A stretch of DNA of 64,000 bases from AC-32 sp963728765 (GCA_963728765.1 CAVSKX010000004.1:874333-938332), one strand, 5' to 3'. Shown: positions 1-8,004, counted from the stretch's first letter. The notes: generated by a model from the sequence alone, not told the origin. Program-made: numbers and translations.

Positions 1-180
1 GACGTATCCGAACGGGGTTCGGAGAACCAGCGTCTTCGCGACCTGATGCGGATCCTCGTGCAACGCCTCCGCCTCGGCCAACGCGGTCTCGGTGTGCCGG
101 TGCGGAAAAAGCTCGTACAAGACGTGCTCGCGCCGCAGCGTTTTCATCAATGCGTCAGCGGGCTGATGACCGGTGATCAT
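1..180 (-). CDS. YbaK/EbsC-type aminoacyl-tRNA deacylase, 3' end cut by window
   Basis: Only the first 60 codons are inside the window; the rest lies beyond base 1. The N-terminus (ALMKTLRREHVLYELFPH, then HEDPHQVAKTLVLRT) matches the YbaK/prolyl-tRNA-editing fold, whose members hydrolyse mischarged aminoacyl-tRNA such as Cys-tRNA(Pro). The conserved lysine of QVAKTLV is present. I chose the ATG at 180 because GAGGAGG lies a few bases upstream (184-190) and family homology begins about ten residues later. The frame stays open upstream to a GTG at 285 with its own strong ribosome site, discussed in the next entry. The fold is fairly sure; the exact substrate cannot be judged from a fragment. 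Confidence 0.75.
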   Translation of the reverse strand, partial: MITGHQPADALMKTLRREHVLYELFPHRHTETALAEAEALHEDPHQVAKTLVLRTPFGYV

Positions 181-285
181 TGGTCCTCCTCTGGTGGTGG
201 CGATCGGCGTCTCCAGGAGGCGCCTCAGTCGGCGCTCCATTCCTTCGATCTCCTCGAGAGACATCCACGTGCCGCGCTGCGCCAC
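181..285 (-). pseudogene. 35-codon in-frame leader resembling an Hsp20 N-terminus
   Basis: GTG at 285 is preceded by AAGGAGG (294-300) and opens 35 codons that run without a stop into the deacylase gene. The peptide (GTWMSLEEIEGMERRLRRLL) resembles the start of the Hsp20 encoded at 1169-1591 (WSPFQELDSMERRMRRMFE): a tryptophan, then L-E-[ID] and MERR-x-RR. No alpha-crystallin domain follows. The simplest reading is the leftover 5' end of a second Hsp20 gene fused in frame to the deacylase by deletion. An alternative is that the deacylase really starts at 285 with a helical N-terminal arm. The resemblance is short, so confidence is limited. Confidence 0.4.
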
Positions 286-373
286 TGTTGTTTCCTCCTT
301 TGCGCTTCAATGGTTGTCGCGCGCGAGGCGGGCGACATCAGGGCCAGTCCGGTCTCCCGCTTCGGTCAACTAC

Positions 374-652
374 CTATCTGAGGCCGGAGACTTGCCCGTC
401 GGCCTCGACGTCGATGTCGAACCCGGTCTCCCGCGGTACGCCGTTGGTCCGGGCGCCGAGGCCGACGACGACCTGCCTGAGAACGCGATCGTCCATGTCG
501 AGACAGCGCCGCCAGGTGATCGAGTGCGGGTCGAGCCCCGAGCGGGTGCAAGCGAATCCGGGGGTGGACGCCAGCCGACGGCGCGCCGTCAGCGAAAGCG
601 CGTACAGCGAATCAGTGCCGGAGCGGATGGCGCTGCCGGCCCCGTGGGCCAC
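374..652 (-). pseudogene. fhs: Remnant of formate-tetrahydrofolate ligase (internally deleted)
   Basis: Bases 535 to 413 encode an unmistakable internal piece of formate-tetrahydrofolate ligase: LDPHSITWRRCLDMDDR followed by VVVGLGARTNGVPRETGFDI. In the intact enzyme (about 555 residues) this lies near residue 200. Here it joins in frame to DVEADGQVSGLR and a stop, which matches the enzyme's extreme C-terminus (IDVDADG-I-GL). Roughly 330 residues between them are gone, as are the N-terminus and the P-loop. The codons from 652 to 536 are only weakly similar to the preceding segment. No ribosome site precedes the ATG at 652. It cannot encode an active ligase and is best called a decayed gene. 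Confidence 0.7.
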
Positions 653-678
653 CGTGACGAGCAGGAAGGAGGGTTGCG

Positions 679-831
679 ATGCACATCGTGATGCTGTCGA
701 TCATGGTCGCGTTGGTGGTCTGCCTGCTTTTCCTCGTGGCGTTCGCCCTGTTCACGCTCACCCCGTACGCGCACAACGCCGATCGCCTCGCCGAACCCCG
801 GAAGCACCAGAACAAGCCGCGGACGAGCTGA
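679..831 (+). CDS. Small single-span membrane protein, 50 aa
   Basis: An ATG with AAGGAGG seven bases upstream (666-672) opens 50 codons. Residues 4-27 form one hydrophobic helix (IVMLSIMVALVVCLLFLVAF), followed by a polar, basic tail ending RKHQNKPRTS. This fits a small single-pass inner-membrane protein with a cytoplasmic or periplasmic tail. I do not recognise a family. Support comes from the strong ribosome site, the clean hydrophobic segment and the lack of any better gene on either strand here. It stands alone between the ligase remnant and the Hsp20 terminator. Confidence 0.55.
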   Translation: MHIVMLSIMVALVVCLLFLVAFALFTLTPYAHNADRLAEPRKHQNKPRTS

Positions 832-1131
832 AGGCCGCACGGGGAGTCGACGGCGCGGGCGCCCGCCGACTACGGGAGGCTTTACATTGGACCCTTCGCA
901 AGCGTCGTAGGCCGGGTGAGGAGGTCGCGCGACGGACGTAGCCAGCTTCCAGCGGCAGTTCCGGCCGAGGAGCTCGCCGAGACCCTGGGGTCCGTGAGCA
1001 CGATCCTCGGCTGTGGGAAAGACGCCCTCGCGCGCCGGTACGTCTCCCTGGCCGCACATGGGCACGCCCCGTCGCTCGACCAGCGCGCACTCTTCGCCGG
1101 TACCGACGGCCTCCAGGCCGAGCGACGCAAA
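832..1131. other. Intergenic stretch without a recognisable gene
   Basis: Short open frames exist on both strands, but none has a ribosome site or recognisable motif. Given the remnants at 181-652, this may be more decayed coding sequence. I could not assign it to a family. Confidence 0.5.
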
Positions 1132-1161
1132 GCCGGGGTGGCGGGGCGCCCGCACCCCGGC
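1132..1161 (-). terminator. Hairpin terminator of the Hsp20 gene
   Basis: GCCGGGGTG (1132-1140) pairs perfectly with CACCCCGGC (1153-1161), and the stem extends inward by GCGGG/CCCGC with one bulge. It begins seven bases past the Hsp20 stop in the direction of transcription. There is no U tract, which is common in GC-rich actinobacteria. Confidence 0.6.
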
Positions 1162-1168
1162 GATCGGA

Positions 1169-1591
1169 TCACGTCTTGGCGATCTCGACCTTCTTCGGCT
1201 TCGAGTCCGCGAGCTTCGGCGCGTGCACCTCCAGCACACCTTGGGCGAACTTCGCCTTGACGTGCTCGGTGTCGGCTTCTGTCGGCAGCTCGAAGCGGCG
1301 CTCGAACGCGCGCTCGAGGCGCTCGCGGAGCCGGAACGTCTTCTCCGTCTGCTCCTTCGCCTCCGTGCGCTCGCCCTTGACCGTCAGCCGGTGGTCGGAG
1401 AGCTCGATCCCGAGCTCCTTCTGCTCGAAGCCGGGCAGCTCCAGCTCGATCACGAACTCCTCGGCGGTCTCGTAGATGTCCACCGCCGGGGGAAGCGTCG
1501 GGGCGAAGCCGACCTGCTCGAACATGCGGCGCATCCGGCGCTCCATCGAGTCGAGCTCCTGGAACGGCGACCACTTCACGATCGTGGCCAT
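1169..1591 (-). CDS. Small heat shock protein, Hsp20/alpha-crystallin family
   Basis: This 140-residue ATP-independent holdase would bind unfolding cytoplasmic proteins as large oligomers. A short N-terminal arm (WSPFQELDSMERRMRRMF, about residues 7-24) precedes the alpha-crystallin domain (about 37-125). The domain starts at PAVDIYETAEEFVIELELPG and contains the charged A-E-Q-T-E-K-TFRLRER stretch and the closing QGVLEVHAPK strand. The tail ends in lysine-rich KPKKVEIAKT, including a VEI residue triplet like the inter-dimer IXI motif. The ATG at 1591 is preceded by GGGAGGTG. The frame is open further upstream, but homology begins here. It is transcribed divergently from the malic enzyme, and I saw no clear HAIR or CIRCE operator. 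Confidence 0.9.
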   Translation of the reverse strand: MATIVKWSPFQELDSMERRMRRMFEQVGFAPTLPPAVDIYETAEEFVIELELPGFEQKELGIELSDHRLTVKGERTEAKEQTEKTFRLRERLERAFERRFELPTEADTEHVKAKFAQGVLEVHAPKLADSKPKKVEIAKT

Positions 1592-1810
1592 GACGTCACC
1601 TCCCTTCGCTGAAGAGCTCACCGCCATCCTCGCCGCCGAGCAGGGGACCGACATCGGACATGGCACCGATCCGGGGGTGTGGGCAACTACCGACCGCGAG
1701 GCCAACGACTTCAGCATGCCGCGACGGACCCTCCGAGTTCGGAAAAGCCGCAGCGATGTTCGGTGGGCGCGCGGATGGCGTGTGCAGGCTCGACGTCGAA
1801 GCTGTGCCTC

Positions 1811-3253
1811 GTGAGCGCAGCGCATGCACATCCTTCGTCATCGTTCAGCGCCACCTTGCGCGTTCACCTGGACGACCATCCCGGTGCGTTCGCCAGTCTC
1901 GCGCAGGCGATCGGCGACGCGGGCGGCTCGCTCGGCGCGATCGACCTCGTCCGGGTCGAGCACGGCAAGAAGATCCGCGACGTGAACGTGCTCGCCGCCG
2001 ACGAGGCGCACCTCGCGTGCATCGTCGATGCGGTGCGGGCAGTTGGCGGCATCGAGGTCGAGCACGTCTCCGACCGGACCTTCTTGCTCCACCTCGGCGG
2101 AAAGCTCGAGGTGGTGCCGAAGGCGCCGCTGAAGACGCGTGACGACCTCTCGATGGCCTACACGCCGGGCGTCGCCCGCGTCTCCAACGCGATCGCCGCC
2201 GCGCCGGAGAAGGTCTGGAACCTGACCGTGAAGCAGAACGCCGTCGCGGTCGTGACGGACGGCACCGCCGTGCTGGGCCTCGGTGACATCGGACCGGAGG
2301 CGGCGCTCCCGGTGATGGAGGGAAAGGCGATCCTCTTCAAGGAGTTCGCCGGCATCGACGCGTGGCCGGTGTGTCTCGACACGAAGGACCCGGACGAGAT
2401 CGTGCGCACAGTCTCGCTCCTCGCGCCGGTCTTCGGCGGCATCAACCTCGAGGACATCTCCGCCCCGCGCTGCTTCGAGATCGAGGCGCGGCTCCGCGAC
2501 GAGCTCGAGATCCCGGTCTTCCACGACGACCAGCACGGGACGGCGATCGTGGTGCTGGCGGCCGTGCTGAACGCGCTGCGGGTGGTCGACAAGCGGATCG
2601 ACGACGTGCGCGTGGTGATCACCGGCGCCGGCGCGGCCGGAGCGGCGGTCGCTCGCACGCTTCTCGCTGCCGGTGTCGGAGACGTGCTCTGTGCCGACCG
2701 CCGCGGGCTGCTGTGCCCGGGTAGAGCCGGGCTCGACCCCTTCAAGGCCGAGCTCGCCGACGAGACGAATCCGCGCGGTACGAGCGGCTCTCCCGACGAA
2801 GCGCTCCGCGGCGCCGACGTCTTCATCGGCCTTTCGACCCCGGGCGCGGTGACAGCCGCTGCGATCCGCACGATGGCGCCGGGCGCGATCGTCTTCGCGA
2901 TGGCGAACCCGACACCGGAGGTCGCGCCAGAGGAGATCGACGACGCGGTCGCGGTGCTCGGTACGGGCCGCTCCGACTACCCCAACCAGATCAACAACGT
3001 GCTCGCGTTTCCCGGTGTCTTCCGCGGCGCACTGGACGTGCGCGCTCGGACGATCACCCCCGAGATGGAGATCGCGGCCGCCCACGCGCTGGCCTCGGTC
3101 GTCGAGGCGGACCACCTCGCCGCCGACTACGTGATCCCGAGCGTCTTCGATCGCCGGGTCGCACCCGCGGTTGCGGAAGCCGTGGCAGCCGCGGCCGAGG
3201 CGGGCGGCGTCGCGCGCCGCCGCCGCCGCGCGCCGACGGCGATCCCCGGCTAG
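1811..3253 (+). CDS. NAD(P)-dependent malic enzyme with N-terminal ACT domain
   Basis: The enzyme oxidatively decarboxylates L-malate to pyruvate and CO2. Residues 1-90 form an ACT domain (LRVHLDDHPGAFASLAQAIG), suggesting control by a small ligand. The catalytic part follows with the conserved SMAYTPGVARV, the lysine region GKAILFKEFAGIDAWPVCLD, the metal-site block HDDQHGTAIV, and the dinucleotide loop VVITGAGAAGAAVA. At 480 residues it is the usual size for the ACT-fused bacterial short form. I chose GTG 1811 because homology starts just after it; the open frame reaches back to 1679 without family resemblance. It stops six bases before the convergent hypE. Pyruvate made here could feed the nearby pyruvate:ferredoxin oxidoreductase. 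Confidence 0.88.
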   Translation: MSAAHAHPSSSFSATLRVHLDDHPGAFASLAQAIGDAGGSLGAIDLVRVEHGKKIRDVNVLAADEAHLACIVDAVRAVGGIEVEHVSDRTFLLHLGGKLEVVPKAPLKTRDDLSMAYTPGVARVSNAIAAAPEKVWNLTVKQNAVAVVTDGTAVLGLGDIGPEAALPVMEGKAILFKEFAGIDAWPVCLDTKDPDEIVRTVSLLAPVFGGINLEDISAPRCFEIEARLRDELEIPVFHDDQHGTAIVVLAAVLNALRVVDKRIDDVRVVITGAGAAGAAVARTLLAAGVGDVLCADRRGLLCPGRAGLDPFKAELADETNPRGTSGSPDEALRGADVFIGLSTPGAVTAAAIRTMAPGAIVFAMANPTPEVAPEEIDDAVAVLGTGRSDYPNQINNVLAFPGVFRGALDVRARTITPEMEIAAAHALASVVEADHLAADYVIPSVFDRRVAPAVAEAVAAAAEAGGVARRRRRAPTAIPG

Positions 3254-3259
3254 CCCGTC

Positions 3260-4291
3260 TCAGCAGATCCGCGGGAGGGGATCGCCGACGAGCATGTCCA
3301 CGATCCGGCTGCCCCCGAACGACGTCTCGAGCAGCACCAGCCCTGCCGGCTCGGCACGAATCTCGCCGATGATCGCCGCCTCCGAGCCGAGACGCTGGCG
3401 GCAGAGTGCCTCGAGCGCGCTTTCCGCAGCCTCCGGAGCGACGACCGCCACGAGCTTGCCCTCGTTGGCGACGTAGAGCGGGTCGATGCCGAGGATCTCG
3501 CAGGCCCCGACGACCTCGGGCCGGAGTGGCAGCGCCGACTCGTCGAGCGCGACCGCGACCCCGGCCTGCTGGGCGAGCTCGTTCAGCGCCGTGGCGAGCC
3601 CTCCCCGGGTGGGGTCCCGGAGCCAGCGCACCGACGCCCCCAGCTCCAGCAGCGCCGCCGCGAGCTCGTGGACCGGCGCGGTGTCGCTCGCGAGGTCGAC
3701 CTCCAGCTCGAGCTCGCCGCGCGCGATCATCACCGCCATCCCGTGATCGCCGAGCGTCCCCGACACGAGCACGCGGTCGCCCTCGCGCACCAGCGTCGGG
3801 TCGAGGCTGACCCCGTCCGGAACGATCCCCACGCCCGCGGTGTTGACGTAGACGCCGTCGCCCTTCCCCCGCTCCACGACCTTCGTGTCGCCCGTCGCGA
3901 CCATGACGTCGGCCGCGGCGGCGGCAGCGGCCATGTCCGCGGCCACGCGTCGCAGCTCGGGAACCGCGAATCCCTCCTCGACGACGAAGGCCGCGGACAG
4001 CACGAGCGGCCTGGCACCGGAGACCGCGAGATCGTTCACCGTCCCGTTGACGGCGAGCTCGCCGATGCTCCCCCCGGGGAAGAAGATCGGCTTGACGACG
4101 TAGGAGTCGGTCGTGAAGGCCAGACGCGAGCCGTTCAGCGGCACGATCGCCGAATCGCCGAGTCGGTCGAGTAGTGGGTTGCCGAGCTCCTCGAGGAAGA
4201 GCCCTTCGACGAGCGTCCGCGTCGCCTTGCCTCCGGAGCCGTGCGCGAGGGTGATGACGGTGTCGCGGAGCTTCGGCCGGCGGCTGCTCAC
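3260..4291 (-). CDS. hypE: HypE, carbamoyl dehydratase for NiFe cofactor cyanide
   Basis: HypE takes the carbamoyl group delivered by HypF onto its C-terminal cysteine and dehydrates it with ATP to a thiocyanate, the source of the two CN ligands of the NiFe site. The 343-residue protein has the PurM-like ATP-binding start (ITLAHGSGGKATRTLVEG), the D-S-Y-V-V loop, the ATGDTKVVERGKGDG segment, and ends exactly in the obligatory PRIC cysteine. The GTG at 4291 overlaps the hypD stop by four bases (GTGA), so translation is coupled. It is the last gene of hypF-hypC-hypC-like-hypD-hypE. Confidence 0.93.
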   Translation of the reverse strand: MSSRRPKLRDTVITLAHGSGGKATRTLVEGLFLEELGNPLLDRLGDSAIVPLNGSRLAFTTDSYVVKPIFFPGGSIGELAVNGTVNDLAVSGARPLVLSAAFVVEEGFAVPELRRVAADMAAAAAAADVMVATGDTKVVERGKGDGVYVNTAGVGIVPDGVSLDPTLVREGDRVLVSGTLGDHGMAVMIARGELELEVDLASDTAPVHELAAALLELGASVRWLRDPTRGGLATALNELAQQAGVAVALDESALPLRPEVVGACEILGIDPLYVANEGKLVAVVAPEAAESALEALCRQRLGSEAAIIGEIRAEPAGLVLLETSFGGSRIVDMLVGDPLPRIC

Positions 4292-5409
4292 GCCGGCGCG
4301 GCGTCGCGGGGTCGTGCCAGGCGGCCGTAGTTGTAGTAGGCCGCGCACGCGCCCTCACTCGAGACCATGCAGGTGCCGATCGGCCGTTCGGGGGTGCACG
4401 CCGTTCCGAAGACGCGGCACTCCCAGGGCTTGATCGCCCCGATCAGGACCTCTCCGCACTGGCATGCCTTCGGGTCCTCGACGCGCTCGCCCGGCAGCTC
4501 GAACCGCACCTCGGCGTCCCACGCGGCGAATTCCGGCCGTAGCTTCAGGGCGCTCTCCTCGATCCAGCCGAGCCCGCGCCACTCGAACGTCTCGCGGAGC
4601 TCCATCGTCTCCTCGAGCACCGCGAGCGCGCGGGGGTTGCCGTCGCGGCGCACGGCCCGCGTGTACTGGTTCTCGACCTCGCACCGTCCCTCGCGGAGCT
4701 GGCGGACGAGCATCACCGTCGCCTGGAGGATGTCGAGCGGCTCGAACGCGGTCACGACGACCGGCTTGCCGTACTCGTCCACGATGAAGTCGTACGGGCG
4801 TGTTCCGATCACGGTCGAGACGTGGCCGGGGGCGATGAAGGCCTCGAGCCTCAGTCCCGGGGAGTCGAGGATCGCGCGAAGCGGCGGCCCGATCGTGACG
4901 TGGTTGCAGAAGGCCGAGAAGTTCCCCACGCCCGCGTCCCGCGCCCGCAAGAGGGTCAGTGCGGTGGCCGGCGCGGTCGTCTCGAAGCCGATCGCGAAGA
5001 AGATCACCTCGCGGTCGACGTTCTTGCGCGCGATCTCGAGCGCGTCGAGCGGCGAGTAGACCATCCGCACGTCGGCTCCACGCGCCTTCGCCTCGAGCAG
5101 CGAGCCGCGCGCGCCCGGCACGCGCAGCATGTCGCCGAACGTGGTGAAGATCACCTCGGGCCGCTCAGCCAGGGCGATCGCGTCGTCGACCCGCCCCATC
5201 GGGATCACGCACACCGGGCAACCGGGGCCGTGCACGAAGTCGACCTCCGGCGGCACCAGATCCTCCAGTCCGTGCTTGTAGATGGCGTGCGTATGCCCTC
5301 CGCAGACCTCCATGATCTTCAGCTGCCGGCCGGCCTCGACCAGGGCGGCGAGCTCATGCGCGAGCTTCTGGGCGAGGGCGCCCGAGCGGAACTCGTCGAC
5401 GAACCTCAC
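4288..5409 (-). CDS. hypD: HypD, Fe(CN)2CO scaffold protein
   Basis: HypD carries a 4Fe-4S cluster and, with HypC, assembles the Fe(CN)2CO unit of NiFe hydrogenases. Signatures in the 373-residue protein are EVCGGHTHAIYKHG, HGPGCPVCVIPMG, GFETTAPATAL, the FCNHVTIGPPLRA stretch, and the C-terminal cysteine-rich block CQCGEVLIGAIKPWEC followed by two more cysteines (GTACTPERPIGTC). The GTG at 5409 overlaps the preceding HypC-like stop as GTGA, and hypE overlaps its own stop in the same way. All catalytic cysteines are present, so it should be functional. Confidence 0.94.
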   Translation of the reverse strand: MRFVDEFRSGALAQKLAHELAALVEAGRQLKIMEVCGGHTHAIYKHGLEDLVPPEVDFVHGPGCPVCVIPMGRVDDAIALAERPEVIFTTFGDMLRVPGARGSLLEAKARGADVRMVYSPLDALEIARKNVDREVIFFAIGFETTAPATALTLLRARDAGVGNFSAFCNHVTIGPPLRAILDSPGLRLEAFIAPGHVSTVIGTRPYDFIVDEYGKPVVVTAFEPLDILQATVMLVRQLREGRCEVENQYTRAVRRDGNPRALAVLEETMELRETFEWRGLGWIEESALKLRPEFAAWDAEVRFELPGERVEDPKACQCGEVLIGAIKPWECRVFGTACTPERPIGTCMVSSEGACAAYYNYGRLARPRDAAPA

Positions 5410-5603
5410 TCGAGGCGCTCCAGGGCGATTCCTGCATGGCAGAGCAAGACGTCGCCCGGCTCGACGGGCGCGACGAGCTCGATGCCGACCTGCTCCGTGC
5501 CGCCCTCGACGTCGACGAGCGCGGTCGCTCCGTCGACGGCCAGAACCTTGGCCGCGACCGCGACGTCGCCGCAGGTGAGGCACCGGTCGGGTTCCGCCGT
5601 CAC
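5406..5603 (-). CDS. Second HypC/HupF-like chaperone, lacking the N-terminal Met-Cys
   Basis: This 65-residue protein has the HypC beta-barrel pattern (VAAKVLAVDGATALVDVEGG ... VGIELVAPVEPGDVLLCHAGIALERLE). It does not begin Met-Cys: its start is VTAEPDRCLTCGDVAVAAK, so the first cysteine is residue 8 in a CLTCGD motif. In canonical HypC the cysteine after the initiator Met binds the Fe(CN)2CO unit. CxTC-type HypC relatives occur in actinobacterial hyp clusters, and their exact role is unclear. The GTG at 5603 overlaps the stop of the canonical hypC, and its own stop overlaps hypD, so the three are translationally coupled. It may be a partner scaffold for HypD or a chaperone for a specific large subunit. 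Confidence 0.8.
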   Translation of the reverse strand: MTAEPDRCLTCGDVAVAAKVLAVDGATALVDVEGGTEQVGIELVAPVEPGDVLLCHAGIALERLE

Positions 5604-5866
5604 GGCTCTGCGCTCGCCTTCAGCTCCCGGACCTCCTGCTCGTAGGCCTCGCCCATCCGTTCGAGCACGGCCAGCGTCTCGCGCGCCTCGTGCTCGTCGA
5701 TCCGCGACAGCGCGAAGCCGACGTGGACCAGCACCCAGTCGTCGACGTCGGCCTCGGGGCAGAGGGCGACCGAGACGTTCCGGCGGACCCCGGAGATCTC
5801 GACCTTGGCGATGCGCCCCTCGGCGTCGACGAGCTCGACGATCTGGGCGGGGATCGCTAGACACAT
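5600..5866 (-). CDS. hypC: HypC, hydrogenase maturation chaperone
   Basis: This canonical HypC of 88 residues starts MCLAIPAQIVELVD, with the essential Cys2 that carries the iron unit to the hydrogenase large subunit with HypD. The core (VEISGVRRNVSVALCPEADV, VLVHVGFALSRIDEHEA) is typical. A longer helical tail (TLAVLERMGEAYEQEV) extends beyond the usual end. The ATG at 5866 lies inside the last codons of hypF (10-base overlap), and its stop overlaps the next HypC-like gene. Confidence 0.93.
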   Translation of the reverse strand: MCLAIPAQIVELVDAEGRIAKVEISGVRRNVSVALCPEADVDDWVLVHVGFALSRIDEHEARETLAVLERMGEAYEQEVRELKASAEP

Positions 5867-8004
5867 GCCGCCGTCCTCCTGGCGGCGATCGCCGCCTGGC
5901 CGTAGCTGATCCCACCGTCGTTCGGCGGGACCGTCCGGTGCGCCAGAACGCGGAAACCGAGCTCGGTCAGCCGGTTGGTCGTCGAAGTGAGCAGACGGAG
6001 GTTCTGGAAGGTGCCTCCGCTGAGGACGACGGTGTCGGGGCCGCCGGCCTCTGCACACGCCGCGGCGGCGCCCGCGGCGACGGTCTCGTGGAAGCGCGCG
6101 GCGATCTCGGCAGGCGGCCGGCCCGCCCGGCGCTCGGCGTAGCACGTTGCGACGAGCTTTGAGCTCTCGCCGAACCGCCACGGGTAGGGCTCGGCGCGCT
6201 GCTCGCTGGCGAGATGCTCGAGCTCGACCGCAGCCTGGCCCTCGTACGAAACCGTCTCCCGCACGCCGAGGACGGCGGCGACCGCGTCGAAGAGGCGGCC
6301 CATCCCCGACGCCAGCGGCGGGTCGAGCTTGAGACTCTCGCGCACCACCTGCCAGCGTTCCCACGGAGCCGGCAGACCCGCACGCTCGAGGTACGCCGCC
6401 GCGACCCGCCAGGGCTCCCGGACCGCCGCTTCCCCGCCCGGCAGCGTGATCGGCTCGAGGTGGGCGACGCGTTCGAACGAAGAGAGATCGCAGCGCAGCA
6501 GCTCCCCGCCCCAGAGCGTGCCGTCGGTCCCGTACCCGGTGCCGTCGAACACGAGCGCGAGGACCGGGCCCTCCTCGCCGTGCTCGGCCAGGCACGCTGC
6601 GGCGTGGGCGTGGTGGTGCTGGATACCCAGGAGCTCGGTGTCCTGCTCGAGCGCCCACTTCGTGGCCAGGTACTCCGGGTGGAGGTCGTGCGCGACGAGC
6701 TCCGGCTCGACCCCGAGCATTGCCAGGTACAGGCCCAGATCCGTCCTGAACGCGCGATAGGCCAGCTCCGATTCGAGGTCGCCGAGGTGCGCCGACACGA
6801 ACGCCTCGTCACCGCGCGCGACGCAGAAGGTGCTCTTGAGCTCGGCCCCGGCCGCGACCAGCGGCCGCTCGGCTCGGACCGGCAGGCGGAGAGCCTGCGG
6901 CGTGTGCCCGCGTGAGCGCCTGATCGGGAAGCCCGCCCGCACGACGGAGTCCTCGCAGCGCCGCTGAATCGGCCGGTCGTGGCAGAGGAAGGCGTCGGCA
7001 ATGCCGGCCAACCGGGAACGCGCCTCCGCGTCATCGAACGCGATCGGCTCGTCCGAGAGGTTCCCGCTCGTGAGCACGAGCGGGCGCCCGAAGTCGTGGG
7101 CAAGCAGGTGGTGAAGCGGCGAGTAGGGAAGCATCAGGCCCACCCACGGCGTGCCCGGCGCGACGGACGGAGCTAGCGGCGATTCCCGCCGGCGCACGAG
7201 CACGACCGGGCGGGCAGGCGACTCGAGGAGCGACTGCTCAGCCGCGGTGAGGCGCGCAAGCTCCCCCGGCTGGGAGGTCAGGACGGCAAACGGCTTCTCC
7301 TCGCGGACCTTGCGGGCACGGAGCCTCGTCACGGCCGCCTCGCTCGTTGCGTCGCAGGCGAGGTGGTACCCGCCGAGACCCTTGACGGCGAGGATCAAGC
7401 CACTCCGAAGCGCTTCGACAGCCTGCTCGAGCGGCATCGACAGCTGCGGCCCGCAGGCCGGGCAGCAGGTCGGCTCGGCGTGAAAGCGCCGGTCTCCTGG
7501 ATCCTCGTACTCGCGCCGGCAGTCCTCGCACATCGGGAAGCCGGCCATTGTCGTATTCGCGCGGTCGTACGGGACCGCTCGCACGATCGTGAACCTCGGC
7601 CCGCAGCGCGTGCAGTTGACGAACGGGTAGCGGTAGCGCCGATCGGCGGGATCGAAGAGCTCGCGCAGGCACTCCCCGCAGGTTGCGACGTCGGGAGGGA
7701 TCAGCGCCGACGAGCCGCCGTCGACACTGGCGGCGATCGCGAAGCCTGAGCCTCCCGTCGGCCGCAACGCCTGGACGTCGATGTTGTCGATCCGCGCCAG
7801 GTCGGGCGCCGCATCGCGGAGCCTCAGGGCGAAGGCATCGAGCGAGCCCGCGTCGCCCTCGGCGTCGATCACCACTCCGTCGCCGTCGTTGAGCACGAAT
7901 CCCGCCAGGCCGTGGCGGTCCGCGAGCCCGTAGACGAAGGGTCGGAAGCCGACACCCTGGACGACGCCCCGCACCCTCAACCGGCGACGTTCCCGTGCGA
8001 CCAT
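5857..8004 (-). CDS. hypF: HypF, carbamoyltransferase for hydrogenase maturation
   Basis: HypF converts carbamoyl phosphate and ATP to carbamoyl-adenylate and transfers the carbamoyl group to HypE. Domain order in the 715 residues is: acylphosphatase (VRGVVQGVGFRPFVYGLA, about 10-95); two zinc fingers (CGECLRELFDP ... CTRCGP and CEDCRREYEDP ... CCPACGP, about 100-190); YrdC-like domain (about 195-370); Kae1/HypF C-terminal domain with the metal-binding IQHHHAHAAACLAEHG and a closing NDGGISYGQA. I chose ATG 8004; an in-frame TTG at 8025 is an alternative. It is the first gene of the hyp operon and diverges from the hydrogenase operon across a 125-base gap. Confidence 0.93.
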   Translation of the reverse strand: MVARERRRLRVRGVVQGVGFRPFVYGLADRHGLAGFVLNDGDGVVIDAEGDAGSLDAFALRLRDAAPDLARIDNIDVQALRPTGGSGFAIAASVDGGSSALIPPDVATCGECLRELFDPADRRYRYPFVNCTRCGPRFTIVRAVPYDRANTTMAGFPMCEDCRREYEDPGDRRFHAEPTCCPACGPQLSMPLEQAVEALRSGLILAVKGLGGYHLACDATSEAAVTRLRARKVREEKPFAVLTSQPGELARLTAAEQSLLESPARPVVLVRRRESPLAPSVAPGTPWVGLMLPYSPLHHLLAHDFGRPLVLTSGNLSDEPIAFDDAEARSRLAGIADAFLCHDRPIQRRCEDSVVRAGFPIRRSRGHTPQALRLPVRAERPLVAAGAELKSTFCVARGDEAFVSAHLGDLESELAYRAFRTDLGLYLAMLGVEPELVAHDLHPEYLATKWALEQDTELLGIQHHHAHAAACLAEHGEEGPVLALVFDGTGYGTDGTLWGGELLRCDLSSFERVAHLEPITLPGGEAAVREPWRVAAAYLERAGLPAPWERWQVVRESLKLDPPLASGMGRLFDAVAAVLGVRETVSYEGQAAVELEHLASEQRAEPYPWRFGESSKLVATCYAERRAGRPPAEIAARFHETVAAGAAAACAEAGGPDTVVLSGGTFQNLRLLTSTTNRLTELGFRVLAHRTVPPNDGGISYGQAAIAARRTAACV

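Noticed and set aside
366..551. Alternative minus-strand frame of 61 codons
   Set aside because: It overlaps the ligase remnant in another frame and has no resemblance to any family.
1592..1810. Heat-shock operator (HAIR or CIRCE) upstream of hsp20
   Set aside because: No CTTGAGT-N7-ACTCAAG or TTAGCACTC pattern is present.
3254..3259. Terminator between malic enzyme and hypE
   Set aside because: The gap is only six bases and no stem is visible; the convergent genes seem to lack a dedicated terminator.
5600..6658. Long minus-strand frame of 352 codons containing hypC
   Set aside because: Only the last 88 codons from ATG 5866 are coding. The upstream part is antisense-like sequence in another frame of hypF.
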